NCBI GenBank assembly: GCA_038380795.1
Contig: CM076263.1
Coordinates: 7,306,709-7,370,708 of the forward strand
Source of the DNA: Pyrocephalus nanus
Lineage: Eukaryota; Chordata; Aves; Passeriformes; Tyrannidae
Direction: 5' to 3'
Length of the DNA stretch: 64,000 nt
Below, in pieces: positions 14,036-28,027 of this stretch. A program made the translations under genes and the position numbers. Positions within the stretch are counted from its first letter, which is position 1. The number at the start of each line of letters is the position of its first letter. The notes below the pieces were generated by a model. That model saw only the letters and a list, made by a program, of their open reading frames with translations. It searched no databases and was not told the DNA's origin.

Positions 14036-17000
14036 AGATAGATATTAAAAAATTCCAAGCTTGAGTGGCACAAATTTTGGAGGAACAGAAAACTTATAGC
14101 TCCAGTTACAGTCTGACAAGAGGCTGCTGCAGAAGGGTTACCCTAGGTTATGAGTTCCAAAGAGTTAAGAGCCTTATGAACAATTTTTTAATTTAAAAAA
14201 TCATTCATAAATTAATCTGTCTGAAATTGATAGCTAGAATCAATCTGAATGACAATATGAATTCACTGGGGGAAAAAAAAAGATTAAATCAAAACTGCAA
14301 TCCACATCCAAAACAACAGAATCTTTACGTGTAAAGAGAAATCTAATCAGCTATACTGATATTGCTCACACTGTAAGGTTGCTGCAAAAACATCTACCAG
14401 GAATTCTGGTTTCATTTCTAGTTTTTTCTTTTATTTAGCTTTGGGTAACCAGTACCAAACTGGAAATTGGTTAAATTGCCATGTTCTTGGCACTGCTGCT
14501 ACACCCATATTGGCAAAAAATCTGTGTTTCTGCACCAGTCTAATTAATAAATACAAGAAATTCACTTTTGAAAAGGCAAAAAACAGTGGTGCTTCACATG
14601 CTTGTGTTCTGCCTCACTATTGTCTGTGATGATGCTGAACGTATGCCATTAAATGTGACAGAGTAGATAGCCTACAGCTCAAACAATTCCATCATCTGCC
14701 TGTATTCTGTTCCCACACAGTCTCCTGGACATATCCTGTCCAGATCTTGTCACAGCACAGCAGATGTGGCAGCTCATTTCCTCAGCAGTAGAGCAGGGTA
14801 GGAACCTTAGCATGAAAACTGTGCCTTCTGTCCTCTTATTTTCCAGTCTCCAATTTGCAGTGCTGAAGTATCAGGACTGTTGCAAGTTCATTTGAATTGT
14901 CCAAAGAGCCTGCCTGTAAATAATTGTGCCATTTGAAAAAAAAGAGTTAATTCAGTAGAAAGAACTTTTTTTACTTTGCCACTAATCACTTTGTATTGCA
15001 GAACAAGCCCCCTCTTTCCTAGGAATCTGAAACAAATACCATCAGGGCTATAAACAGCATTCCAGCTTTTAAGGACTATCAGGCATGAGAGCAGACTGCT
15101 AACAACACATAGTAGTCTGGATATCTGTACAAGACAATTACACTTGACAAAAAAAAACCCAAAAAAACCCTAAGTAGTATATATGACATCTACTCATCAC
15201 TTCAAGTAGAGAAGTCGCTGAATAACTCGAGGCTCATCTAGGATGTTATACTTGATGGACAAATCTCTAACTATCCTAACTAGATTTTAAACAAACTGCT
15301 AATTGCTCTCAAGTTGTTGCATTTAGCTTTGAAATCTGCTGTTTCCTTTTCAGACCTCAAAAAAAGTTTGGTTGCCCAAAACCTTGCTAATTTTCCCAGG
15401 CATACCAGTCCAGTTTAACCAAAAAAAAAAAAAGTATGCCTACCTAGAATCTTGTCCCTCATTTGCTTTTATACCTATGCAGTATTTTTTGAAATAGAAG
15501 CTTTATTCATCCACAATATTTTTGAGCATCTCTAAACCTATCATTTAAGAGTACAGATGCTAAAAGAATCCTCTGCTCTCGTACATATTTATGTATTATG
15601 TATTAATAAGGCTCAAATTCTATATTCAGAAAGCAGATACGGATATTTATGAATAACCTAAAGAAAACTGCTTTACAGAAAATCCATTTAAATTCTTCCC
15701 TTCATTTTTTATAAAGGATGATGGGCAGTTTGTTACATCAATAAACACTTGGAACACGCAAAGGGATGCTTAACTGTGTTCCTGTGTCTTATTGGCGGCA
15801 TTTCCCAATGCTCACAAAAATTGCTCACAGAACTTTTTCTATTCACGCCAAAAGCAACAGACATACAAGAACATGATCAAGTTAAGAGCAGGTGGAAGCC
15901 ACAGTTTTACCTCACCGGTGCTGGAACTTCTCATTTAATGAGAAAACTTTCCCTTTTCTAAAAATTTACACACCTGTACTGAAAGCAAAATTTCAATTAT
16001 CTTGGGAAGGGCAACATTGTGCTCATATTCAATCTTTACTTCTCGGTGGAAGGACCACAGGGTGGAATCAATTCTGCACTAAATATACATCCAAACCATG
16101 TATTTCCTTAACATCTTCGTAAGGTGAGCAGCACCCATGCTGAGAACTGCCTACTGAGAATTCCAAGACACAGCCTGTAGATAACATAGTGCAGCAATGG
16201 ATAATGGACACTCAAGGAAGCAGCAGATAGAAAAATGCCAGTTAAAATATTACAACACCAAAGAGACAGCAAACCTTCAGGAATGAAAAAAAGTCTCTAC
16301 TTATAAACAGAGCAACCAACTACATTGCACTTTGTTCAAGGTAAAAAAGAACAGAGGATGCAAAACCACACTTGTGAAACCAAGGACTGAAGGCCATTCC
16401 AGCCACACCTCTGCACAGTCTGAAGTAGCAGCATTTCATTCTTAGAGACCATTGGTGTCTGCTGTTAAAGTGAAAAAGTCTGGTAGGTAACAGTATAACT
16501 GATGTGCCTGCCAGCCAAAAATCCTCACTATCATAAAACTGAGTGCTAAGCAGAGCTTTAAATAAAGTTTGGAAGTCAAATGTTCTCAAACGTTAGCCTG
16601 TGATTTCTGAAATTAGAGGTCAACTCTATTACCCCTTGTTGCTTGACTTCTGAAATTCCTTAAAATATGGCACTTGCTTCCCATTTTCAGGAACGCGCTT
16701 CATGCAGTCAAGCATACGGAGTCAATAAAGGTGTCTCTTCATCTGCCATCTAAAGCTTTATTTTTCTCACTTATAAATTACAACTGATTTTAGTAATAGC
16801 AATCCCTGCACACATTTGAAATGCACTTCCATTTTCCACATTGCAGAGCTATATGGCTAAGTAAATACATGCAATTTAGGTTCAAAACCATAGCTCCAGG
16901 CACTACACATCGAGAATTTTATATTACTGAAAATTAATGCCTTTTTTGCATATGCTTGAGCAATAAATTAAAAAAGCTATGTCTTATATGTATCAATTGG

Positions 17001-19931
17001 GATTTTCTTAGCCTTCATTTTAAAAAAGAATCATGCATACAGAGATGCATTTCAGTTTCTTCTCTGGGCTTTAAATAAGAGCATATGAATTATTTCAATT
17101 CATCAGAAGCAACTAACTAGAACTCTAGGAGTCTCGTATTTTGTACTGAAATTTGTATGTGTTCAACTGCATCAATATCAACCTCTGAATTCAATTCTAC
17201 AACTGAAAAAAATTGGCACCTGCATGTACTGTACTCATGGCAGTTCCCAACTAGAATAATCAAAGTAATAGTCATAATTCCTTTCAGCACAGAAAACTGC
17301 AGTCCCCATATCAGAGTTGGAGGAAAATAAATGAGGTTATGATAATTGCTGGAAGGGGGGCACAAGGAGGGCTAAATAATGCTTTGAAGCTGCTCTCTCC
17401 TGGAGAGCTCTATTTCATCCTGAAATCTCCATTCTCCCTGTACATGGAGCAGAGACAAAGCCGCAGCTATTACTGAATGCATATTGAAGATGCATGAGAA
17501 ATAGGGCAAGAGCCTTGCTCTCTGCTTGCTAACACAACCTCACACTCCTGTAGCTTTCTGTTTCCCATCCAAGCCTTACCCTTTACCAAGGTTTTAACGC
17601 TGAAGTAAGCCACAGCTTAGGGACTCTTAAAATTGAGGCAACAGTGGAAGTGACCAAGGAAAGGCCAAAAACTATTATGGGTCCTTACTCCTCTCCCATC
17701 CCCTCAGGCATCACACACAGCCCCCCCACACAGAAGGGAGAGGCTGGAGCCAATTTAATCTGTCTGGCTGGGATGCCAGGCCAGGCCACAGAGCTGTGGG
17801 ACAGAAAGGCTTCAGCATGAAATCAGCAAGCTGTGTCAAAAAACACTTTGAACAAACATCTCAAACAGACCTAATCTGGAAGATGGCTTTCATTTTAGCC
17901 ATGCATAAAACATAAAGAAGACAGAATTGGAAACTGACCTTTTTCTTTCTCTGTGTCTTACTTGTTGCGCTCACAATATGCTTCTGCTCTGATCTCAGAT
18001 TTAAACTTGGGGACATCATGGTTCAGAAAGTAAACTTAATGTGGGAAAGATCAAAGAGAACATCCAATACTTTTTGCCTCCAAAGATAGAAGAATCAATT
18101 CAATAAAACAACTGTGAAAGGAATCTATTAGCTTAATTTCTTGTGAAATTTAGGAATTCACGTGCATTATTAGGAATTATACCATGTGATTTCACAAATT
18201 CCACTAATTTCAAAATGTATTATTTCATAAAACCTACAATAGTAATTGCATCAATTTGAAAAGAACTATCACCTTCCACTTCATAAGGGCAATGAGTGAG
18301 CCAGGCTTTCTGCTTATGAAAGAGAGACCTAAAAAATTATAAACATTTTCATTAAGATAACTTTAACTCACTATTATTTGAAAGAGCATATACAACTTGT
18401 ATAAAAGTCAAATTCAAACTAAAGTTCTGGGATTTGTTTGCTGGGTTTTTTTTTTAAACCTTCAGACTGCAAAACCCACAGTGATGTATTTTGCTTGTGT
18501 TTTTGCAGCAGTGGAATCTCCCTGGAATTGGAGAAACGCCAAAACCCTCCATTCTCACAAGGCTTGATAATCAGCAATGGAAGAGCCTTTTGAAGTCACC
18601 TTTTGAAGGTAACTTTCAAAGTCTTTCCCACATTACAAATGTACTAAATGCACCAAAATATAATTTTCTCTAAACAAAACGGTATTCATCAAATCTTCAG
18701 CCTATTATCCCACATTCTCTTTTGGAACAGACATGTCGATAGAACAGCATCGTCAATCAATCCGATAGATTTTGAGTGTATCCGCAATGAATCTACTCTG
18801 CAATAAATTGGCTTGAGTAATTTAAAAACTCCTATCTTAATGTTAGGAGAAGAAAAATTATTATTTTGATCTATTTCTCCTCCCCTTAAAGCACCTTGGG
18901 CAAGGGCTAAGCATTAAAAAGAAAAATAACCAACAGCTGTATTACAGCAATAAAGCCTAAATAAAAATGACTGATCAATCCAGAGGAGAAAATATAAAAG
19001 ACATCATTCTATATAAAATACACACAAAGATTTTAACTCAAAAGTTTTCATCTGTGTCAAATGTGTTACAGTAATTAAACAAGCAGACAGGGTGCCAAAG
19101 CTGTAGGTAGTTAGAACACCCACGTCTACCCACTTTCAAATCTTTTTCTGTAGTTTACTAAAGCATTTAAACTTGTATCCTTTTACAAACAGTGTTCTAT
19201 TAAGGCACTTAGCAAGAGCACCGCAGGCAATGATGACCCATAAACCGGTATGTGGATTTCTCTGTTAGTATCTTCAGTACCACAAAAAGAGAGCCAGGAT
19301 TTTCTCCTCCCTCCTTGCATTAGGTTGGAATTTGCAATTCCTTTTCAGAAACTATTCCCATTACACTTCCTCCACAATGCATGTTGCATTACTTCTCTTG
19401 GATGAATCCCAGCCATGCTGTGTCCCATCTCAGACTCTTACCAGCTCACTGTAAAAGCTTGCTTTCCTTCATGAAAGTGTTGTGCCCGAAAATACATAAT
19501 TCACTACAATTTCAACAAATGGCACTGAGTAATTGCTTAGCTCAAATTATACAGAAAGAAGGTTCACCACAAGATAGTTTCTGCTGCCCACATAAAATAC
19601 ACATCTGACATTAAATCAACAACACAGTTGTTTCAAAAGGTGCTGAGGGGCTGAGTGCTCTCACCTTTCAACAATTTCAGAGTCAAGAACACTCAGCATC
19701 AGCAGTGTTAGTTCAAGCCTGTGTCAAATAACCTTATTTGAATATATATTTAAACATGTAAAGCAAGCTACAAATATACCTGAAAACTGCACAGAACAGA
19801 ATTAAGGGGGCCAGTTTCCCAAGGCAGAGGATTACCTGCAAGGGAGCAGCAAATCACCCTTCCAAGGGCTAACACAAAGTCCTTCAGAAGAATCTCAAGG
19901 CAGTATTCCCTTACAATTGAAGGCACACAAG

Positions 19932-19979
19932 CCTGTTTCAAATCTTTCTGATACAAAATACCTGTTTCAAATCTTTCTG
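19932..19979. repeat. Local duplication, 19-base block, period 29
   Basis: The block cctgtttcaaatctttctg appears at 19932-19950 and again, identical, at 19961-19979, separated by atacaaaata. Perfect identity in otherwise non-repetitive DNA suggests a recent duplication. Confidence 0.85.
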
Positions 19980-20637
19980 TAAGATCACCCTAAGAAGTTT
20001 CCCCAAAGTAACTTTTAGACCATATCTATCATTCTGTTCAAATCAATTCACTTCAATGCATTGCACTGAGGAAGACTGACTGAGATATGGCTGGCATCAA
20101 TGACAGCACCATGAAAACTGAAAAATTACCTCTAAAAGGGTTTGAGGAGAAAATGCTCAACACTGTATTTCATATCACTGAGCCTGAAACAGAGCATGCT
20201 GCTCTATAATGCTTTCTCAAAGTACTACCATTAAAAAAAAATTAAGATGTATTAATGATAGACAGCAATTTACAACACCAGTGAGCCGATTAAAAGACAA
20301 ACACTTAAGCAAAACATCATAGTATGCACTAACAGGTTAACACCAAGTAATAGGCAACAGTTATACATGACACTGAAAATGGGTGTGAAATGATGAAATG
20401 GGAACTGAGGGCTATAAAAATGCTTTCTGATAGCAAACCACAAAAGAAGGCTCCCATGGGAAGCAGTGGAGGCCAACTGTGATGGTATTTAGGCTGGACA
20501 AAAATGTTTAAAAGAAGAACTGGAAGGAGGAAAATCCTACAGTGGGAGCAAGGAGGGGAAGATGAAAAGTTTGGTTACACACATAGATGGAGAATGCAAG
20601 GATGAGATGAATTACCAAAAGTAAAAGTAGAAATTTT

Positions 20638-20665
20638 GGGAGAGGGTGAGGGGGGGAAGAGGGGG
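20638..20665 (+). other. G-quadruplex-forming motif
   Basis: Four G runs (3, 3, 7 and 5 long) are separated by loops of 3, 3 and 4 bases (aga, tga, aaga). This satisfies the usual G3+ N1-7 rule. The motif is on the strand opposite to the inferred transcript, so in RNA it would appear as a C-rich tract. Confidence 0.7.
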
Positions 20666-21144
20666 CAAGAAGGAAAAGATAGAGAAGCTCTGTGTCCCTA
20701 ATGTTTTTGATTTTTACATCATTTTTCCAATTCAATGAAAGCACGCAACAATCTCCAAGTAGAATTAACAACCACACACAGAGGCAATAAATATGGATTG
20801 AAAGTGGAACATCTAATAAGAAAAGAAAGTCTTTCTCTTTTCTGCAAATGGAGGATGATGACGATTCAAATAAAAAAAACCATAGCAAACAATATTCATA
20901 ATATACGGCTTCTGCAGGCTACAAAAATCATTGCGAGGTGCTGTACACTGCAGAGTTTTATGACATTTTTTGGCTGAGTTGATGATTAGGAGATTACATA
21001 AGCTGTTTATTACTTGCTGCAGCCTATGGAGCGCAAAAAATGAACTGGTCATTTAATTTACACTAAATTTGTCCCAGATAGCAGAAAAAAAGCAAAGCAA
21101 CTCGCTGAAGACAGAGCAAGCATTAAAATGCTGCAACTGAGAAA

Positions 21145-21172
21145 ACAGCACGATTTTCCAATATCGTGCTGT
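21145..21172. repeat. Perfect 10-base inverted repeat (stem-loop)
   Basis: The arm acagcacgat at 21145-21154 pairs perfectly with atcgtgctgt at 21163-21172 across an 8-base loop. It is too short for a microRNA precursor and has no T run after it. Its role is unknown. Confidence 0.75.
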
Positions 21173-21266
21173 ACGGAGAAGAGGAATAGTTTAGTAAAAG
21201 ACAATTAGTATAAAAAAAGCTCTTGAACTCTGCCTGGACCCTTGGATTAATGCCTAGCAACAGAAA

Positions 21267-21300
21267 TGTGTGCATGTGTATTCACATGCACGCGTGCATG
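21267..21300. repeat. Alternating purine-pyrimidine tract with nested palindromes
   Basis: The tract contains tgcatgtg and cacatgca as inverted arms (21271-21278 and 21283-21290, loop tatt). They are followed by a perfect 16-base palindrome CATGCACGCGTGCATG at 21285-21300. Alternating purine-pyrimidine sequence with CG steps favours Z-DNA or cruciform extrusion. Confidence 0.7.
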
Positions 21301-24037
21301 AGCATAGTGCTTGCAGATGGACAAGGGAAGAGCTTGAGGATGACACAGGGCAAGCGAGGAAAAGAACGGCAATTCAGTCTTCATGTTTCCCCAAAGTCTC
21401 AACTAGAAGTAATCAAAATGAATTCATCTGAACGTCTGTGATGGCCAAGAATTTAGTCACACACAGTCTGGCTGTCCAAATAAATGGTGAGGAAAGGGCT
21501 CACATCAATCAGCTTCATCTAAGAAGATTGGCACAACTTCAATAGGGATTGACAGAGTTCAGTGCCTGCCAGACTGATGAGCCAAACACCAAGCTGAAAA
21601 TGTTCTGACTATTCATAATGACATTGCAGTCTAGAGCTTTTGATTAATTAATTCAGGAACTAAAGAATTCGGTTACTGTAAGAAGAATATTCGAGGTTGC
21701 TGTTTCCCACCCTTTACTGTACATGAAATCCACACTCAGGCTTGCACTGGTACCATTACTGGAATGCCTCTGATTGCTGCTACACTGGGTCTAATGTAAA
21801 CTCCAGTCCCTCCCCTCCCTCAAACAATTTACTTTCCTGCAAAATAAATAAACCCCTGTAAATGTTCAATGCGTTGCCTTTGAGGGATTTTGCTAAATGA
21901 GCCTTCTTCAAGCCACAAAAGAAACATTTGTCTTAATTGTTACTAATAATGTTATCTTTCAGCACTCTCCGAAAATCTCTGACCAACAGCAGGGCCCTCG
22001 CACAGCGCTGCTAGAAATGTCACTAGGTAGCATTACACATGCAGGCAATTAACAGCTTAAAAAAAGAAGGTTGATCATTTTATTGCATTATTGTTCAGAC
22101 AGAAGAAAATTCATTTTCATTAAGATAAGACCTTTCCACTCATTTTCAGCCCTAAATCTGGTTAGACGAAGGCAAGGTGTCTGCTATATTAATGTATTCC
22201 AATTAAACACAATTGGGTAACACAAATAGGAAACTTGGAACAAGTTGCATTGAAGTTAGGAGGGTGCTGCTACACTTTTCTGGGCATGCAGTCAGTCACA
22301 GCAAATGGGTTTAATGGAAAACACGAAGGATGAAAGGCATTGCACCAAAGTCAGACTGAAAAAAATCTCTGTACTACACTTTCCTCCATGTAAGTTATGT
22401 CACCAATATTTTCCATGTATTTGAACAGAGTAACCAATACAGACTCGATCCCAAAGTAGTTTCCCATTCCTTCTTCCAGTGAGCCCCATTTCTCTGCTTG
22501 GCAATGATGCTCTTTTTATCATGATATTTCACTAAAGTACCTATCTAAAGTACAGAAAAACGTTTAAAAATGAAGCAACAAGTTTGACATAACCACTAGG
22601 AGTGAGATCCCAGAAAAACAGCAGGAAGGAAAAAAATCCCCAAGTATTAAAGTTGGAGGAGGTTATTAATTGACCTTATTTCTCCAGTATTCACTTTGCA
22701 CCCAGCATGAACTTATTTTTTTGAAATTCCGCTTGTTCAGAAATAAAGACTTGCACTCCTTTTGTTGGAACAAAGTCAATCACCAGCAAGATTGTGGGCC
22801 ACGTAAAACGAGAAATTTAGCTAGACTAATATAAGTGCTCCTTTGATAGGGAAGTGAAGAGGCATTTCCTTAGTTTTCATGGCCACTTAAACAGACTTTT
22901 TGTTCTAGAGTAAGTCTCACCTGGTAGAAGACCATTAAGCTACAAAGCACAGAGGATTCACAACACAGTGGCATGAAAGGCCCTTACAGGCCATGTACAA
23001 TGAATGCCTAATGGAAATACACCTGGCAACAGAGGATGCAGCAAACTCACCGGATTCACAAACTACACAATTCTCCAAATTACAATCCATTTGTAAGGGA
23101 CACACAAAGACTACAAGGCCTATTATAATCCAAAAGGTGTATTTATAGGCTTGTGGCTGTTCACAGCTTTCAATTTAGATTTAGAAGGCTTCAGTTTTGC
23201 TCCTGTTGAGAATAAAATATTCTATACAGAGACTATTTTCTCCTTCTTAGCACTGGGAAATATGACCTTTAGGACATTCTGGCTTAGTTCAAGTGATTTG
23301 GCTGCATTTCTCCCTTCCCTCTTTCCTTTTCAATTGAAGGTTATATAATTCAACTTCATCTGCAAAGCCCTAGGAAGCTTTGCAGAACAATGTACTAATC
23401 TATTACAAAGCAGCAACTGGTGAAGAAATATTTATTTCCTCTTAAATGCATACTTTTTAAACAAGCACTCTGCAGTATTTTCTTGTACGAAATCAGGTTT
23501 GTCGTGCCAGTTCCTAATCCTGAAAATCAACTTAAATAATAAAAGCAGAGCAACAGTCATTTCAAAGCCGTAGAACACGCAGAAGACACTCAGAGAAACA
23601 AAAAGACTGCTTATTTAAAAGGAGTTACTGAGATCGAGTGAGCCTCGATGCAAATGGGACCACTGACGACTAAAGCAAAGCCATCCCACCAAAAATATCC
23701 ATACACAAAGCTGTACTCGCTTTGTTTTGACCATACACAGGGTGGCAATGCCACAGCTGACATGGGGAAGGGGCTTTACTCCCTTCTACGCTGCTGTCTC
23801 TGCTGTGCACTTCAGCCCCCCCAGCCCTTGGCACAGCCACCTCCACGAAAGCTACAGAAGTACTGCAAATTGGCTAACAAGATTAGCAAAACCCGCGCTT
23901 GACTTGCTCAATAAGGTGTTGATGCATGCAGATATATTTGCCGAAATTACCTCATCCAGGAGGCATCAAATCTCGCTGGAGCCCCTTCTATTTTCAGTGC
24001 CTAATCCCTAAACCTTTCTAACCTGCATGTAAGACCG
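21301..24037. other. Non-coding stretch, possible regulatory DNA
   Basis: No gene or repeat family recognised. The part at 21600-22300 has clustered AT-core motifs of the homeodomain type, for example ttgattaattaattcagg near 21640, and few homopolymers. That texture is common in conserved non-coding elements, but conservation cannot be judged from one sequence. Confidence 0.4.
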
Positions 24038-24080
24038 AAAAAAAAAAAAAAAAGAAAAAAAAAAAAAAAAAAGAAAGGGG
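24038..24080. repeat. Poly-A tract broken by single G
   Basis: About 16 A, one G, about 18 A, then gaaagggg. No LINE or SINE body is recognisable to its left, so it is listed as a simple repeat rather than a retroelement tail. Confidence 0.85.
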
Positions 24081-27000
24081 AGCTGAAAAGGAAGGAGAGG
24101 AGATAATGATGCCCGCCGCGAAGGCAGCCGATCAGGAGTGCCTCCCCCAGCCCCTGCACAGGCAGCCAGTGCCAGCTGTAGGCCAATTAAACCCAGCCGC
24201 TCGCAGGTGTTCGCAGAAATGACTAACACAAAAGAAATTCGCACTTCAGAACTGCAATATTTAAAAGCTTTGAGGTGGAACCAAGAAAGATAAAAGCCCG
24301 AATTAAGTTTATTGCCACCTTGTGCTTCACTCTAATGCAGGTTTTGAACAGGGCCTCCCATTGGTATTAAAACTTGGATGAACATCTGCATTTAAAATAC
24401 AGGAAACCAAGCACGTGAAGTGCTTTTAAAATGCCAGTTGCCACAGAAGATAGGGGGCTTTAGTATATGTTCATTTATTATCATAGTTGTACGGCAATAT
24501 GGTAAAATATATTTGCCAAGTGGGCAATACAAGCTTGACTCTAAGTCAACATAATATGCTAGATTGCTTAGATTTTCATAAATATTTTTGGTGCTTATTT
24601 TCCCTAAACATAACTCTCATTTCCCAAAATAACAATTTCTTTAATTTTTAATGAGAACAAAACCATGGCAAGATCTTATCATGCTCTCTTATGGTTCAGA
24701 TTAAAAACCACAAGAGGGGAGAAAAAGGAAAAGAAAGGCAGCCCCCAGACAACTCTCCATGTTCTCTTAAGTGGTCGAGTGACAGGAACTATCTGATAAG
24801 TGAATTCTTTCCCTCTCTCTACAGAGCAGCAAGCAAAGTATCTGTAAAATGAATTTCTCTTTGTGGTCCTATACCAAAAATAAGTATACAAATTAACATC
24901 CAAATGTCTTTAATTCCCATGATATGTCTATTAAGCAGCAATTCTCCATAAGGCTGTTTAGCTATCCAAACAGCAGCCTAAAATTATTATCTCTATAAGC
25001 TTTCCATAACTTATCACTCAGTTCCTATGAAAAGCCATTAATTTTGGCCTCTCTCTATCTTGGTCTCACAGGAAATATTCTGCAAAGGGATGTAATAAAA
25101 ATGTGATTTCTGCCATCAATTCATTAAAATTCCCTGTTAAATTTCTATCTGAACAGTGTACATAATATAAAAAAAAACTCAGGGTTCTTATTAATGGTGC
25201 TGTTCCTTATGATACGGACTTTAAAAAATAATGAAGACCATTTCTTACTTGTAAGAATATTGTTCATTTTTCATTCCTATTAAAATTTAATCTGGAAGTT
25301 GTTTAAAAATGTTTAAGTTTCATTACATTTCAACATCTTAAGAAGGGAAAGAGCTAGCAAGTTCATGAGCAGGAATGCTGTCACTCACCTGTCTCTCCCA
25401 CTAATATCTCAACAGTAAATCACTCAATGTGTCCAAGACTCAAGATACAGATCTGCAACACTTTACTGCTTACCCATCTCATGAAAGTGCTGTGAGACAA
25501 TGTTTGCTGAAGAACCCCAGCTTCATGGGTGGAGGGTGATAGAGAACAGAGGAGCAAACTGCTTCCTCTACAATATTTCTGAAGTTTTGGGAGAGGGTTC
25601 TGGTTGGGGTTTTTGGTGTGGGCTATTTTGTCATTTGAATTTTGGAAGGGCAGTGATATTTTTGGAGGATTTAAGCAAGCTGAAATCAATGCAGATAATT
25701 GTGGTCAATGCACAATAAAAAACACATTAAAAGTCATTAAGTCTTCAATATGGAAATTCTTAGCAAAACACCCTACTGAGATGCAATCCCAAATTGCCTT
25801 CTAGAAACTGGAGAACCAACTTTTGTAGAATCACAGCCTGGTTCTCAAAAATGGAAGCCAAGGCAGCTTTTTCCCCCACAGCCATTCACAGCAATACCAA
25901 GTTAAGAGATTTTTAGAAGGAACTAGTGGCCTGGATTTAGTTGGTCTTCTCTCCTGAACTGTAAACACTCGTACTGTGGAGTTCCACCCACCTGAGCTGC
26001 TGTGCTGCGAGGGCACACTGGGCAGGGCACATACTTGTCCTCACTGCAGGACAACTCAATGAGCTCAAGTCAAGAGAATGAGACGTTCTGCGGCAACACT
26101 GAGTTAAACGAACTGACAGTAACCACCAAGAAAACTAAAATTAAACTATCAGAACTAGGGCACACATCTCTCTACAAACACTGTGCTTAAGCACTTTCTA
26201 CAATCAGGTCTTTTATTCGGGGGTTTAATTTTAGACATCTAAGTATAAAAATTCTGGCCCATACATTTAATGGAAGCGTGCGATTGCCAAGCTGAGAATG
26301 TTAAATCTAATTTTAGTTTTTCTTTGCGCACTTGTTTTTTTCACACAATTTCTGCAACTGAATAGAAAAATATCTGTGATATTTTCTGGACTGTATTCAC
26401 AATACTCAATTTAGTCGTTGCATGTGGTGTAGTTACAAAGCCTACTCCAATGAGTTAGAGCTTTTTCATTATTGACAGTGAGATCAACATTTCATTCTCA
26501 GCAATCGAAGTATTTTCTGGGAAATTTTTTTAGTTCTGAAAAGGTTTCTATTAAACTTAATACATTGTGATCTGCACACATCCTAAATTAGAAACTAAAA
26601 GTTCCATGAAACTCTTTTTTTTAGATCTTTTTATGCAACCATCACCTAGCTATTGTGCTACAGGCAAATTTTTGAATTTTCTTCCTCACATAGATGGTTT
26701 TGTAACAGGGATATATTGATTTAAGCTAGTTTCATTACTACTAATGCTCTGCTAAATTTTAAAGACAACGCAATATTGAACAAAATAATGTGTTCTATTA
26801 ATAAGCATGCTATTGAAATACTGAGCAGATTTATTGCATTTGGATGTTCAAATAAACACTAAGATCATTTTCTATAAATCATCTCCTGCCTAAAAAGATG
26901 ACTGAAATGGGATTTGATTTTTTTAAAAAAGTAATAAAAGCAAGAAAAAATTGTTTGAATAATTAACCAATGGATTTTAATCAAAAAGAATATTCTCTAG

Positions 27001-28027
27001 TCAGAGGTGTGTGGGCCTTGTTTAAAGCAGTACTTATTCTGACAGATACAAAGCACCTCCAAATGCACTGGCTTTAGCAAAAGTTTGAGAAAAGAACTTT
27101 AAAAACAGATTCAAGGTCTGTTTTGTAAATGAAGTAAAGCAAAAATGGCAAAACTTTAAGTCCACATTGCACAGCGCTTGGCTCTTGCACACATACTTAA
27201 GCTGGCTCGGGAACCATAAGTTAAGTATCCATGTCAGTGCAGTATCTGCTTGAGCCTGCTAATTAAGCTTGCTGAGAAGAACTAATTACTGATGCAGCTC
27301 TACTGCTTCTGGGAGCTGAGCTAATACCACTATGCCGTACAACGTATCAGCCTGCTTGGAGCAGGCTCAGGTACCTGACCAAAGCAGGGCACAACCATGC
27401 CCTTAAGTAATTCATTTTCAATAACAAACAACAAATAAAGATCCTTTTTCTTCACTGGTGACCCGGCATGTGATCTCCCACAGGCCCCCTCCTCTGTGCC
27501 TCATCTGCCACATACGGAAAATGCTCTCGCAAGAGTGCCCTGAAAGACAGGAAAATAAGCACCTTCTGATCGCTAGCATAACTGCAACCAAGGGTTTGCA
27601 CACATCGAAATCTTCTTCATTAACTCTGCAACAAAGCATCCTCATTTCCTGAATTCTTGATTGCCACAAATATCGTACTAAGCGCTCAGGTTAAAAGAGA
27701 ACGCTTTAAGCCATTTTCCAGCACAGATTTGAGCTGCCATAAAACATTCGCTTCCTATCTTCCTCTAACAGTTCTCCATAAGAATACTGCTAAAATTACA
27801 TGAGAATCCAAGCTGAGCGGAGAAAAAGCAAGATTGTAATCAGAATAGCAAGCCCTGCTAGGGCTAACAACAACTGCTGGTTACTACTACTAGAAGATAA
27901 CAGCGAGGCAGGCACAGAGCAAGCACTCAGCAAGCTCATATGGCAATATGCTCCATGGACACCCTTGTCTTTCCATCTCTGCTACCACCACTACATATTT
28001 TCTTTCATTTCTCTGCTGCTTGTACCC
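24081..28027. other. Non-coding stretch, nothing firm
   Basis: Position 24100-24210 is locally richer in GC, with several CpG, right after the poly-A tract. The rest is AT-rich. There is an excellent donor-like site on the minus strand at about 25385 (CAG before gtgagtga), but no open exon leads into it. Confidence 0.5.

Larger units (their letters stand above)
12461..20637. other. Non-coding stretch with one weak MIR relic
   Basis: Single-copy-looking intronic DNA. The contents I can name are the MIR-like relic near 13955 and a duplicated 19-base block at 19932-19979. No open frame here has splice sites or family resemblance. Confidence 0.55.

Noticed and set aside
25380..25520. CAG/gtgagtga donor on the minus strand
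   Set aside because: All three frames leading into it meet stops within about a dozen codons and there is no pyrimidine-rich acceptor close by.
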